This document shows positions 7,562 through 17,126 of a DNA stretch of 55,788 nucleotides, in pieces. The notes under the pieces are model-generated. The model was not told the origin of the DNA. It did not search any database and was given only the letters and a program-made list of their open reading frames with translations. The stretch's first letter is position 1, and every line of letters begins with the position of its first letter. The position numbers and the translations under genes are program-made. Source of the stretch: Fidelibacterota bacterium (lineage in GTDB: Bacteria > Fidelibacterota > UBA2242); assembly GCA_011046365.1 (NCBI GenBank), contig DSAS01000024.1:1-55788 (forward strand). The letters are read 5' to 3'.

Positions 7562-9577
7562 ATGTCGGTTGTTTACTATCATATAAAGAGACGCACTGTC
7601 CTGATATCCGCCGTTCTAATCCTCTTTTGGGGCTTCGTTGCAGCGCGCCTCCTTTTCATTCAGGTGGTCAACACCGCTAAGTATCAGGCGTTATGCCGCA
7701 AACAGGCGGATTATCGTAGAACCATTCCCCCTATCCGGGGTTCTATTTTCGATCGTAACCACAAAGCCTTAACCGTTGACATCGTTCAGTACAATGTTGC
7801 CGTGCATCCCTACCTGATCAAAGAAAAGGAGCAGATAGCCAGGGAGTTGAGCAGCCTTTTACGTCCCAATTATTCAAAATATCTGCGCACTATGCAATCG
7901 GATCAGACGTTTGTCTGGCTTGAGCGCAACCTTCCGCACAAGGAAATCCAGGATTTCCTGGATAAATATCAGTATCACAGCGGCTTCGTCATTGAAAGGC
8001 GCATCCGCCGGAATTACCCATTCGGTGAAATTACGGGGCAATTGATCGGCTTTACCGACGTGGATAATCACGGCATTGTGGGACTCGAAAAGGAATTCGA
8101 ACCTTATCTTTCCGGAACACCCGGCTGGCAGGTGACCCTGAAAGATGGCTGGGGACGACTCAATAACCGTCCTGACCTGCCTTATCAGGAGACAATTGAC
8201 GGCAATGATATTGTATTGACCATTGACCATGAATACCAGGCGATCCTTTATGAAGAGTTGATGCTCGCGTATCAAAAACATAATGCGGATAAAGCCATGG
8301 GGATTATCATTGATCCGCAAAACGGTGAAATCCTGGCAATGGTCTCGATTCCCGGCTTTGACCCAAACAATCCGATGAAATATCCGGTATCCTATCAGAT
8401 CAATCGGGTGGTCACCGATATTTTCGAACCAGGCTCTACCTTTAAAATTGTCACGGCGACTGCCGCATTTGATCAAAACAGCATTCAACCTCAGGATACG
8501 ATTGATTGTGAAAAGGGACATATCGCTATCGGCAGACATGTGATCCATGATCATAAGAAATACGACCGCCTGTCATTTGCTGAGGTAATTAAGAAAAGCA
8601 GTAATATCGGCACGATCAAAGTTGCCCAGAAAATCGGAAAAGATGACGTTTTCAATTATACCAGACGCTACGGTTTCGGTGTTAAAACCGATATCCAGTT
8701 TCCGGGCGAAGAACAGGGCATTATTCATCCCCTGAAACAGTGGGATGATCTGGCACTGGCACAAGTTGCCATTGGTCATGGTGTCTGTGTTACGGCGCTT
8801 CAGTTAGCCTACGCCTACTCCGCCATCGCCAACGGCGGTTATCTGTTAAAACCGCAGCTGGTTAAATCCATCAAGACCAAGGATGGAATCGTCCTGCACC
8901 AAGGTAAGCCTCAGTATATTCGCCGGGTGGCTTCACCTGAGACCATGCAACTGATGCGCGACCTGCTGCGACTAACGGTCCAGAGCGGTACCGGTATTAA
9001 AGCCGACATCAACGGGATGACCATTGCCGGTAAAACCGGGACCGCCCAAAAAGTCATTGATACGGGCTACAGCCAGACCGACTATGTGGCTACCTTTGTG
9101 GGATTTTTTCCGGCGCATAATCCCCGGCTGCTCAGCGTTATCGTTGTTGACAATCCAAAGGGAATCGAACATACCGGCGGCAATGTTTCGGCGCCGGTAC
9201 TGCGGGAAATATTTAACCGCATTGTCAACCTTTCTGACGATCTTTTCCTTCCGCAAGAATATCTGGAAACTCCCGATATCAGAATTGCCGAAGCCATCAA
9301 CCTGAAACCGCGTCCGGATGTCCTTACGGCGGCTGCTCAAAAGCCACGTTCATCGAGGCAATTGCAGCTGTCCACATACCAATACGCCCGCCAGATGCCG
9401 GACCTTAGCGGAAAAACTTTACGACAGGCGATTGCGATTCTGCAGTCGCTCGGCTTAGATCCGGAAATCAACGGCAACGGCGTGGTGGTATCGCAATATC
9501 CACCCAAGAATGCCGTTATCACTGCCAATACCCGCTGCCGGATCGAATTGAAACCAAGCGAGTTCGGATTTGAATAG
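7562..9577 (+). CDS. ftsI: Division transpeptidase FtsI (PBP3 type) with C-terminal PASTA domain
   Basis: Class B penicillin-binding protein of 671 residues that crosslinks septal peptidoglycan in partnership with FtsW. After a short cytoplasmic tail and a membrane helix (about 12-32) comes the dimerisation domain (RGSIFDRN near residue 59), then the transpeptidase domain with all three active-site motifs: STFK at 292-295 (catalytic Ser292), SSN at 346-348 and KTGT at 491-494. A single PASTA domain follows at about 612-668 (MPDLSGKTLRQAI, SQYPP). PASTA tails are common in PBP2x/SpoVD-type enzymes but absent from E. coli FtsI. The gene starts 4 bases after ftsL and overlaps murE by 8. Confidence 0.95.
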   Translation: MSVVYYHIKRRTVLISAVLILFWGFVAARLLFIQVVNTAKYQALCRKQADYRRTIPPIRGSIFDRNHKALTVDIVQYNVAVHPYLIKEKEQIARELSSLLRPNYSKYLRTMQSDQTFVWLERNLPHKEIQDFLDKYQYHSGFVIERRIRRNYPFGEITGQLIGFTDVDNHGIVGLEKEFEPYLSGTPGWQVTLKDGWGRLNNRPDLPYQETIDGNDIVLTIDHEYQAILYEELMLAYQKHNADKAMGIIIDPQNGEILAMVSIPGFDPNNPMKYPVSYQINRVVTDIFEPGSTFKIVTATAAFDQNSIQPQDTIDCEKGHIAIGRHVIHDHKKYDRLSFAEVIKKSSNIGTIKVAQKIGKDDVFNYTRRYGFGVKTDIQFPGEEQGIIHPLKQWDDLALAQVAIGHGVCVTALQLAYAYSAIANGGYLLKPQLVKSIKTKDGIVLHQGKPQYIRRVASPETMQLMRDLLRLTVQSGTGIKADINGMTIAGKTGTAQKVIDTGYSQTDYVATFVGFFPAHNPRLLSVIVVDNPKGIEHTGGNVSAPVLREIFNRIVNLSDDLFLPQEYLETPDIRIAEAINLKPRPDVLTAAAQKPRSSRQLQLSTYQYARQMPDLSGKTLRQAIAILQSLGLDPEINGNGVVVSQYPPKNAVITANTRCRIELKPSEFGFE

Positions 9578-11030
9578 AGAAACTATAAAAATTCTGAAAG
9601 GGATAAAGTGTTCTCGCCATGGTAATCTGCCTGAGAGAATCAACTCGCTTCAGCTTAATTCCAAAGAGGTCAAAGCGGGTGATCTGTTCTTTGCTCTGCG
9701 TGGCGAACAAACCGACGGTCATAAATTTATCCCGGAAGCCGTCCGCAATAATGCCGCCGCTGTCGTCGCAGAAAAATTAACTGAAAATCTTGCCGTTCCC
9801 CAGATTATTGTGTCGGATAGCCGGGCAGCTCTGGCGCAAGTCGCCGCCAATTTCTACGGACATCCCTCCCGCCACTTGAAAATTATCGGCGTCACCGGCA
9901 CCAACGGTAAAACCACTACCGTTTATCTCCTGAATCAAATTTTTAAATCCGCCCAAAAATCAAGAGGAACGATCGGGACGCTCGGGTACTCCATCAACGA
10001 TCATTATCAGCTGCTGAATTTAACAACGCCCGACTCGATCCAGCTGCAGCAAATATTAAGCGAAATGGTGGTGGCGAAGGTCGAATATGTCGCCATGGAA
10101 GTATCTGCCCATGCCCTGTCGCTGAACCGGGTGGACACGATTGACTTTCTGGGCGGTATATTTACAAATATATCCCAGGATCACCTGGATTTTTACGGTG
10201 ATATGACTCATTATATCGCTGCCAAAACCCGCCTTTTTAAAGCGGTCAGCGATAAGGGTTTCCGTCTCTCCAACGCCGATGATCCTCATGCCCCGGATTT
10301 CAACCAGACCGGCAGCGCTCCTCTCTTTACTTACGGGATGAAAAAGACCGCGGATTTCAGCTGGAGTCCCGGTGTGGAATACCGTACCAGTATCTCCGGC
10401 ACAATAATTTATAAAAATAGACGAATTCCAGTGACATCAAAACTCTCCGGCTATTTCAATCTCAGTAATATTCTGGCTGCTGCGGGAACCGCTATCTGTT
10501 GCGGACTTTCCGCCGAGCAGATCAGCGATGCTCTGAGTAAAGTACAATATATACCCGGGCGGGTTCAGGAAATTACCCGACCAGGTGCACCGCGCGTATT
10601 CGTAGATTACGCCCACACCCCGGATGCAATCGTTAACGTATTAACCGCTCTGCGCAATCTTGTTCCCCCGGAAGGTAAATTGATCACCCTATTCGGTTGC
10701 GGTGGTAACCGGGACAGAAGTAAACGCCCACAAATGGCTGCTGCGGCTGCCACTCATTCTGACTTTGTCATTATAACGACGGATAATCCGCGTCATGAAG
10801 AACCTGAAGATATTATTTGCGATGCGCTTGCCGGTTTCCCGCCGGACTGCTCGTATAAAAAAATCGTCAATCGGAAAGCCGCGATTGAATCCGCTATCCG
10901 GAATGCGGCATCCAATGACATTATCGCCATTCTGGGAAAAGGGCACGAAAATTACCAGGAGATAAAAGGCGTTAAGTACCCCTTTAGTGATGTAGAAATT
11001 GTCAAAGAGTATATTAATGATAACCGCTGA
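9570..11030 (+). CDS. murE: UDP-MurNAc-L-Ala-D-Glu:meso-diaminopimelate ligase MurE
   Basis: Cytoplasmic ATP-dependent ligase adding the third residue to the peptidoglycan precursor. The 486-residue protein has GVTGTNGKTTT (P-loop, about 107-117), TTPDS (about 151-155), and DNPR at 405-408, the motif that selects meso-diaminopimelate over lysine. It therefore predicts a meso-DAP wall. The start is TTG at 9570, eight bases inside ftsI; it places the N-terminus where the family begins and no ATG is nearby. The gene overlaps the start of murF by 14 bases. Confidence 0.95.
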   Translation: MNRETIKILKGIKCSRHGNLPERINSLQLNSKEVKAGDLFFALRGEQTDGHKFIPEAVRNNAAAVVAEKLTENLAVPQIIVSDSRAALAQVAANFYGHPSRHLKIIGVTGTNGKTTTVYLLNQIFKSAQKSRGTIGTLGYSINDHYQLLNLTTPDSIQLQQILSEMVVAKVEYVAMEVSAHALSLNRVDTIDFLGGIFTNISQDHLDFYGDMTHYIAAKTRLFKAVSDKGFRLSNADDPHAPDFNQTGSAPLFTYGMKKTADFSWSPGVEYRTSISGTIIYKNRRIPVTSKLSGYFNLSNILAAAGTAICCGLSAEQISDALSKVQYIPGRVQEITRPGAPRVFVDYAHTPDAIVNVLTALRNLVPPEGKLITLFGCGGNRDRSKRPQMAAAAATHSDFVIITTDNPRHEEPEDIICDALAGFPPDCSYKKIVNRKAAIESAIRNAASNDIIAILGKGHENYQEIKGVKYPFSDVEIVKEYINDNR

Positions 11031-12369
11031 GATCATCCGCCAAACAGGATACGGAGAATTGACCAATTTCGATTCAGCAGCCACCGACGTGGTCATTGAC
11101 AGTCGGCAGGTATCCGGTAATTCGATCTTCGTGGCGTTACCCGGCGAACAAACCGACGGTCATCGCTTTGTCCGGCAGGCACTCGCCGGTGGTGCAGTGT
11201 TGTGCATTGTTGCCAAAAAGTGGGCTGAACAAAATCCTGGTCAACGGTTGCCATTGTGGATCACCGATTCACCGGTAACTGCTTTGCAGAAATTGGCACA
11301 AACCTGGCGCAATCAGTTTCAGATTCCCGTGCTGGCAATCACGGGAACCAACGGAAAAACCACCACACGGGCAATGTGTGCCGCCATTCTGGCGAAGAAA
11401 TTCAATCTGCACACCACGCCCGGTAATCTCAATAATCAATTGGGATTGCCGCTGACGCTGTTAAGGATAAAGTCCGAGAATACCTTCAGCCTTCTGGAAC
11501 TGGGCACCAATCACTTTGGAGAAATCGCCTTGCTGTGCGAATTAGCCAAACCGAGCGCCGGGTTGATCACCAATATTGGCTTTGGTCATACGGAGTTTTT
11601 CAAGTCGAAAGCGGGTGTGGCGAAAGCAAAGCGGGAATTGTTCGACGCCCTGGATACCGACGGTACCGCCTTTATCAATCTGAATGATGAATATATCCGC
11701 GAAATGAATCCCAAATGCCGTCAAATTACCTACGGAATGCAGGTGGAAGCTGCCGCTTATTCCGGCAAGATTGACGATTTTGACGATAACGGCTGTGCCA
11801 CACTGACCGTCAATCGAAATATTCGGATTAAATTGAATACTCCCGGAAAGGCAATGGCGCACAATGCCCTTGCGGCTGTAGCCGTTGGTCAGCATTTTGA
11901 AGTCGAGCCGAACGAAATCATTACTGCTCTGGAATCCTTCCGACCGTTACAGCAGCGATTTAATCAAATCAGGGCAGCCGGCTGCCGGATTATCAATGAC
12001 GCTTACAATGCCAATCCCGATAGCACCCGCTCGGCGATTGAAACATTTACAGCGATGCGGCTCCCCGGACGCCGGATTCTGGTGTTTGGTGATATGTTTG
12101 AATTGGGCACACTATCCGAAGCATGTCATCAGGAAATCGGAAAACTGATCGCCGAGTCTCCCATTGATCAGGTCTACCTGTATGGACCGCTAACAGAAGT
12201 CACTCATGCAGCCATCCGGGCTGCCGGTGGACCTGAATCCCGGCATTTTCACAACAAAAGCGACCTGCTGAAAGCATTGCAAAACGAGATCAGATCCGAC
12301 GATACGGTCCTGGTAAAGGGCTCACGGGGAAATCAACTCGAAGAAATCATAGAAGGGTTAATAAATTAG
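11017..12369 (+). CDS. murF: UDP-MurNAc-tripeptide:D-Ala-D-Ala ligase MurF
   Basis: The enzyme (450 residues) adds D-alanyl-D-alanine to the UDP-MurNAc-tripeptide. Motifs visible are VVIDSRQ and a PGEQTDGH element near the N-terminus (a related REQTDGH occurs in the preceding MurE), AITGTNGKTTT (P-loop, about 108-118), ELGTNHFGEI and the C-terminal NDAYNANPDS. The ATG at 11017 is preferred over a TTG six codons earlier because it gives the usual compact N-terminus. It overlaps murE by 14 bases and abuts mraY exactly. The D-Ala-D-Ala ligase gene ddl is not in this window. Confidence 0.95.
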   Translation: MITAEIIRQTGYGELTNFDSAATDVVIDSRQVSGNSIFVALPGEQTDGHRFVRQALAGGAVLCIVAKKWAEQNPGQRLPLWITDSPVTALQKLAQTWRNQFQIPVLAITGTNGKTTTRAMCAAILAKKFNLHTTPGNLNNQLGLPLTLLRIKSENTFSLLELGTNHFGEIALLCELAKPSAGLITNIGFGHTEFFKSKAGVAKAKRELFDALDTDGTAFINLNDEYIREMNPKCRQITYGMQVEAAAYSGKIDDFDDNGCATLTVNRNIRIKLNTPGKAMAHNALAAVAVGQHFEVEPNEIITALESFRPLQQRFNQIRAAGCRIINDAYNANPDSTRSAIETFTAMRLPGRRILVFGDMFELGTLSEACHQEIGKLIAESPIDQVYLYGPLTEVTHAAIRAAGGPESRHFHNKSDLLKALQNEIRSDDTVLVKGSRGNQLEEIIEGLIN

Positions 12370-13473
12370 ATGTTATACCACCTTCTCGTGCCATTAAAAA
12401 AATATGTCAGCGGTTTAAATCTGTTTCAGTATATCACTATCCGGGCTGCCATGGCAGCTATCACAGCGCTGTTGATCAGTTTTATCGTCGGTCCTTATGT
12501 ATTGAGAATATTACAGAAGAGACAGATCGGCGAGACTATTCGCGAGGACGGACCCCCTTCCCACCTTTCCAAAAGTGGTACTCCGACAATGGGTGGTATT
12601 ATTATCCTGAATGCCGTGATTTTTCCGGTTCTGCTGTGGGCAGATTTGAAAAGTATTTACATCATCCTCGCCGTTGTTGCTACGCTCTGGATGGGTGGCA
12701 TCGGATTTTTGGATGATTATTTAAAGGTAATAAAAAAATACAAAAAAGGGCTGATTGCCCGTTACAAATTATGCGGTCAGATCGGATTAGGGCTTATCAT
12801 CGGCGGCTATCTCTACTTTGCTCCGGAATTCGAAGCTGTTCGCGGACTGACTTCGGTACCCTTTTTTAAAAATCTGGAAATCAACCTGGGGCTTTTTTAT
12901 ATCCCCTTTGTGGTGTTTGTCCTGACTGCCGGCTCGAATTCCGTCAATCTCACCGATGGTCTCGACGGTCTGGCGTCAGGATTGATGGGAATTGCGGCAC
13001 TGACTTTTGCGGTTATTTCTTACGTCACCGGGCGAACAGACTTCAGTCATTACTTAAATACAATCTATCTGCCGGGAAGCGGTGAACTGACGGTTTTTTG
13101 CGCCGCTTTCACCGGCGGAATTCTCGGATTCCTGTGGTACAATAGCAAACCGGCAGAGGTTTTTATGGGCGATACCGGTTCGCTTTCCATGGGCACTGCA
13201 CTCTGGACTATCGCCATTTTGCTGAAAAAAGAATTGCTGTTCGTCCTGATTGGCGGCGTATTTGTCGCCGAAACCGCTTCGGTTCTGCTCCAGGTCGGAT
13301 ATTTTAAATATACACGACGTAAAACGGGAACCGGCAAGCGGATTTTTCTGATGGCGCCTCTGCATCACCATTTTGAAATGAAAGGTTGGGCGGAAAGCAA
13401 AATTGTCATCCGGTTCTGGATTATCGGAATTTTACTGGCGGTTTTAAGCTTGAGCAGTTTTAAGATATTATGA
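12370..13473 (+). CDS. mraY: Phospho-MurNAc-pentapeptide transferase MraY
   Basis: Integral membrane enzyme of 367 residues that transfers phospho-MurNAc-pentapeptide to undecaprenyl phosphate, making lipid I. About ten hydrophobic helices are visible. Cytoplasmic motifs in order are SKSGTPTMGG (about 66-77), GFLDDYLK (Asp pair, about 116-123), NSVNLTDGLDGLA (about 190-202), FMGDTGSLS and the His-rich PLHHHFE. All are characteristic of MraY rather than WecA. The ATG follows the murF stop directly, and the end overlaps murD by 4 bases (ATGA). Confidence 0.97.
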   Translation: MLYHLLVPLKKYVSGLNLFQYITIRAAMAAITALLISFIVGPYVLRILQKRQIGETIREDGPPSHLSKSGTPTMGGIIILNAVIFPVLLWADLKSIYIILAVVATLWMGGIGFLDDYLKVIKKYKKGLIARYKLCGQIGLGLIIGGYLYFAPEFEAVRGLTSVPFFKNLEINLGLFYIPFVVFVLTAGSNSVNLTDGLDGLASGLMGIAALTFAVISYVTGRTDFSHYLNTIYLPGSGELTVFCAAFTGGILGFLWYNSKPAEVFMGDTGSLSMGTALWTIAILLKKELLFVLIGGVFVAETASVLLQVGYFKYTRRKTGTGKRIFLMAPLHHHFEMKGWAESKIVIRFWIIGILLAVLSLSSFKIL

Positions 13474-14858
13474 TGGACGTGTCGAAATTACCTACTGATG
13501 TTTCGGGTAAAAAAATTACCGTGCTGGGAGCGCGCCGTAGCGGTGTTGCCGTCGCCGAGCTGCTGGCACACAAGGGCGCCGATGTCCTGCTGTCCGACAT
13601 CAATCCGGTCAGCTTCACCGCTCCGCAGCAGCAAGTCATCAAGTCACTGAACATTAAAACCGAGTTCGGAGAGCACAGCCTACTGGTTTTACGTGCCGAT
13701 CTGGTGGTCATCAGTCCGGGAATTCCGGCAACCGCCGCGGTGGTTCGAAAAATTGAGGCGGCGGCGATTCCAATCGTCAGTGAGATCGAGGCAGCTTACT
13801 GGTTCATGCCGGCGGCGGATATTATCGCGGTAACCGGTTCTAACGGCAAGACTACCACCACGACACTGATCTATGAAATGTTTAAAAACAGTCCGTACGA
13901 TGTCTACTGCGGCGGCAATATCGGGACGCCCTTTTCAGCCTTGATTCCGCAATCTCTCGACAATACCGGTAAATCTAAGGTGTTCATTCTGGAGATAAGC
14001 AGCTTTCAGCTGGAACGGATTATCCATTTTCATCCCAATGTTGCCATTATTCTCAATGTAACCGAAGATCACATGGATCGCTACGATCACAATATCAAGC
14101 GTTATCTGCAGGCAAAATTGAACATCAGTAAAAATCAAACGGAATCCGATCGCTATATCTATTTTTCCGATGACAAATTGCTGAAAAACAACCTGCCTGA
14201 GGGTCCAGAAAAATTGCCTTTCGGTTTAATAAATATTCCGGGCATGCATTTTACCGCAGACCGGAAAACCATTTACAAGGCGGATGGTCAGGCGTTGCTT
14301 GCCAGGAAAGATATTTCTCTGCTGGGCGAGCACAATTTGCTCAACATTCTGGCAGCCCTGAACGCCGTTGAAGGGTATACGCTTCCGGAAGAAAAGGTTA
14401 TCCAAACGCTGCGCCGATTCAGAGGAATCGAGCACCGTCTCGAATACGTGCAGACAATCGCCGGCGTAGAATATTATAACGATTCAAAAGCCACCAATGT
14501 GGAGTCGGTCAGATACGCCTTACGAAGTTTTTCCAAACCGGTCGTCATCATCCTCGGCGGACGGGACAAGGATGCAGATTTTACACTGTTGCTGCCTGAA
14601 TTGCAGCAACACGCCAAGCACGCAATCCTCATCGGGGAAGCATCCCCAAAGATTGAAGTGGTCATTCGGGACACAATCCCCTTCAGCCATGCCGATTCAT
14701 TGCAGGCGGCGGTGGAAACGGCGGCTCAAATAGCCGCAGCCGGTGAGATCGTCTTACTCGCGCCTGCCTGTGCCAGTTTCGACATGTTTGAAAATTATGA
14801 ACACCGTGGTCGGGTATTCAAGAAAATCGTGACAGCAATGACAGAAAAAGAAGCATGA
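13470..14858 (+). CDS. murD: UDP-MurNAc-L-alanine:D-glutamate ligase MurD
   Basis: Cytoplasmic Mur ligase of 462 residues adding D-glutamate, the second residue of the stem peptide. It shows the N-terminal Rossmann-like GARRSGVAVAELL (about 22-34), the P-loop VTGSNGKTTT (about 123-132), the EISSFQLE motif typical of MurD, NVTEDHMDRY and YNDSKATN. Either of two successive ATG codons (13470, 13473) could be used. It overlaps mraY and ftsW by 4 bases each, suggesting translational coupling. Confidence 0.95.
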   Translation: MMDVSKLPTDVSGKKITVLGARRSGVAVAELLAHKGADVLLSDINPVSFTAPQQQVIKSLNIKTEFGEHSLLVLRADLVVISPGIPATAAVVRKIEAAAIPIVSEIEAAYWFMPAADIIAVTGSNGKTTTTTLIYEMFKNSPYDVYCGGNIGTPFSALIPQSLDNTGKSKVFILEISSFQLERIIHFHPNVAIILNVTEDHMDRYDHNIKRYLQAKLNISKNQTESDRYIYFSDDKLLKNNLPEGPEKLPFGLINIPGMHFTADRKTIYKADGQALLARKDISLLGEHNLLNILAALNAVEGYTLPEEKVIQTLRRFRGIEHRLEYVQTIAGVEYYNDSKATNVESVRYALRSFSKPVVIILGGRDKDADFTLLLPELQQHAKHAILIGEASPKIEVVIRDTIPFSHADSLQAAVETAAQIAAAGEIVLLAPACASFDMFENYEHRGRVFKKIVTAMTEKEA

Positions 14859-15991
14859 AAACCCATCATAATCAGTCAATTGACCAATTTTTCTTTATTG
14901 TGACCATCCTCTTGATCGGTATCGGCTTCGTTATTCAATACAGTGCCAGTTCTTCCCTGGCGGCGGCTAAATTCAACGATCCGGGCTTCTATATGCGCGG
15001 ACATTTTATCCGATTAGTCTCTGGATTTCTGGTCGGTCTGTTTTTTCTGAGGCTGAATTATCACCACCTGGAAAAATTCGCCTTCTGGCTGGTTTTATTA
15101 GCCATGCTTACGCTGATTTTGACGCTGATTATCAATCGAACCGGTAATTCCGCAACGGCGCGCTGGTTGCAGCTGGGACCCTTTCGTTTTCAGCCGTCGG
15201 AGCTGGCAAAATTCGCTCTGATTGTATACCTCGCCTCCTTTTTTGACCGACACCAGCAAGACATTGATAATTTTCGAAAAGGCTTTTTACCACCGGCAAT
15301 TATTATGACGGTCATGATGGTTTTAATCGTGATTGAACCCGATTTCAGTACCGGGGCAGTGATTGCATTTATCAGCATCCTGATCATGATCATCGCCGGC
15401 ACCAAACTAGTCTATCTCTCTCCTTTCGCCGGACTTTTCATAATATTTTCCATCATCACGGTAATCCGGTCACCTTATAAAATGAGACGCATTCTGAGCG
15501 CTTTCAGCAACGAAGCAGACCTGCAGGGTGCCGGTTACCAGATTAACCAGTCGCTGATTACTCTCGGAAATGGTGGGTTTTGGGGACGCGGACTTGCCGG
15601 CAGCGTCGAAAAAAACCTGTTTCTGCCCGAACCGCACACGGATTTTGTCTTTTCGGTTGCCGGCGAAGAGTTTGGTTTCATTGGCGCCCTGTTTCTGATG
15701 GTTCTGTTTTTAGCACTGTTTATCCGGGGTATTCAAATATCAATTCGATCCGCCACGGTTTTCGGAAATTTAGTCGGCAGCGGACTGGCTCTCAGTATGT
15801 TTATTTATGTATTAGCGAATGTAGGAGTTGTCACGGGAATCCTGCCGGTAACCGGTCTGCCTTTACCATTTTTAAGCTACGGCGGTTCCGCAATGCTCTA
15901 CAACTTCGCCTGTATCGGCATCTTACTCAATATTTCCAAAACAATGATATCAAAAGAAAAACCTCTTAGATTGGTGACAATTAATGGCTGA
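14855..15991 (+). CDS. ftsW: SEDS-family septal glycosyltransferase FtsW
   Basis: Polytopic membrane protein of 378 residues that polymerises lipid II into glycan strands at the septum together with FtsI. SEDS hallmarks are the IQYSAS stretch in helix 1, RWLQLGPFRFQPSELAK (about 103-119), the large loop with HTDFVFSVAGEEFGFIG (about 260-276) and PLPFLSYGGSAML near the end. Its position between murD and murG identifies it as FtsW rather than RodA. It overlaps murD by 4 bases and murG by 8. Confidence 0.95.
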   Translation: MKTHHNQSIDQFFFIVTILLIGIGFVIQYSASSSLAAAKFNDPGFYMRGHFIRLVSGFLVGLFFLRLNYHHLEKFAFWLVLLAMLTLILTLIINRTGNSATARWLQLGPFRFQPSELAKFALIVYLASFFDRHQQDIDNFRKGFLPPAIIMTVMMVLIVIEPDFSTGAVIAFISILIMIIAGTKLVYLSPFAGLFIIFSIITVIRSPYKMRRILSAFSNEADLQGAGYQINQSLITLGNGGFWGRGLAGSVEKNLFLPEPHTDFVFSVAGEEFGFIGALFLMVLFLALFIRGIQISIRSATVFGNLVGSGLALSMFIYVLANVGVVTGILPVTGLPLPFLSYGGSAMLYNFACIGILLNISKTMISKEKPLRLVTING

Positions 15992-17126
15992 CAAAAGCGC
16001 AGATCAAAAGCTGTTGAAAATCCTGATTGCCGGTGGCGGCACCGGCGGTCACCTTTTCCCGGCGATTGCCCTGCTGGAGGAGTTTCGGACAAGAGGCTCT
16101 GAAAATTTGAAATTTGAGTTTCTCTTTATCGGTACGGAACACGGGCTGGAATCCTCAGTTTTGCCGAACCTGGGTTATCACTTCCGAAAAATCTGGATTC
16201 GCGGATTTCAGCGCGGCTTTTCGCCCCGAGATATTTTGGTCAATCTACTCTTCCCGGTGCGGCTGCTGGTCAGTTTGGTGCAATCCTATTTCCTGATCCG
16301 ACAGTTCGACCCGGACTTGGCTATCGGTACCGGCGGTTACACTGCAGGACCACCGCTCCGCATCGCCGCAATGCTGAAGGTGCCGATTTTTCTGCATGAA
16401 CAAAACGTCTTCCCCGGAAAAACAACGCGTATGCTCAGTAAACGGGCAAAACGCATCTATACGTCCTTTGAAGATACCCGGGAATATATAGACAACATTA
16501 TCTGTTACGGAACTCCTCTGCGCCGCTCGCTTGAGTCTGTACCCAGAGAGCAAGGAATCCAATTTTTTGAGCTGCAAAACGGTCTCACTACGATATTCAT
16601 TTTCGGTGGAAGTCAGGGCTCAAGGGCAATTAACAACTATTGGAGAGAACATTTGGACAACTTCACAGCCCGATTGACATGTCAATTTATCTGGCAAACG
16701 GGGCAGAATGATTTCGAAGAAATCAAATTTCGCTTCGCCGAAAATCCAAATGTCTACATAACGCCCTTTATTCACGAAATGGGAATCGCCTACTCTGCTT
16801 CCGATATTATTATCAGCCGCGCCGGCGCCCTGACTCTCGCAGAACTCTGTCTCTACGGCAAGCCGTCTATCCTGATCCCGCTCCCTACCGCCGCGGGCAA
16901 CCATCAGGAAATTAATGCCCGGATTATGGAAAAAGAGGGGGCTTCCATCATCATACCGCAGAAGAATCTGAATTCGGAATTAATGGAGATTTCCTTAAAG
17001 GAGATTGTCGAAAATCGGGAGAAACGAGAACAGATGGCACAAAATGCTAAAAAATTGGCTCGCGCGGATTCGGCTAAATTGATTGTTGATGATATTTTAA
17101 AAACCATGACGAGTGATGTTCGGTAA
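15984..17126 (+). CDS. murG: Lipid II synthase MurG (GlcNAc transferase)
   Basis: Peripheral membrane GT28 glycosyltransferase of 380 residues that adds GlcNAc to lipid I, producing lipid II. Motifs are AGGGTGGHLFPAIAL (about 14-28), GTGGYTAGPP, LHEQNVFPGKTTR (about 136-148), FGGSQGSRAIN (about 210-220) and the C-terminal SRAGALTLAEL with PLPTAAGNHQ (UDP-GlcNAc binding). It starts 8 bases inside ftsW and overlaps murC by 11. It has about twenty residues more than E. coli MurG, mostly at the N-terminus. Confidence 0.96.
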   Translation: MADKSADQKLLKILIAGGGTGGHLFPAIALLEEFRTRGSENLKFEFLFIGTEHGLESSVLPNLGYHFRKIWIRGFQRGFSPRDILVNLLFPVRLLVSLVQSYFLIRQFDPDLAIGTGGYTAGPPLRIAAMLKVPIFLHEQNVFPGKTTRMLSKRAKRIYTSFEDTREYIDNIICYGTPLRRSLESVPREQGIQFFELQNGLTTIFIFGGSQGSRAINNYWREHLDNFTARLTCQFIWQTGQNDFEEIKFRFAENPNVYITPFIHEMGIAYSASDIIISRAGALTLAELCLYGKPSILIPLPTAAGNHQEINARIMEKEGASIIIPQKNLNSELMEISLKEIVENREKREQMAQNAKKLARADSAKLIVDDILKTMTSDVR

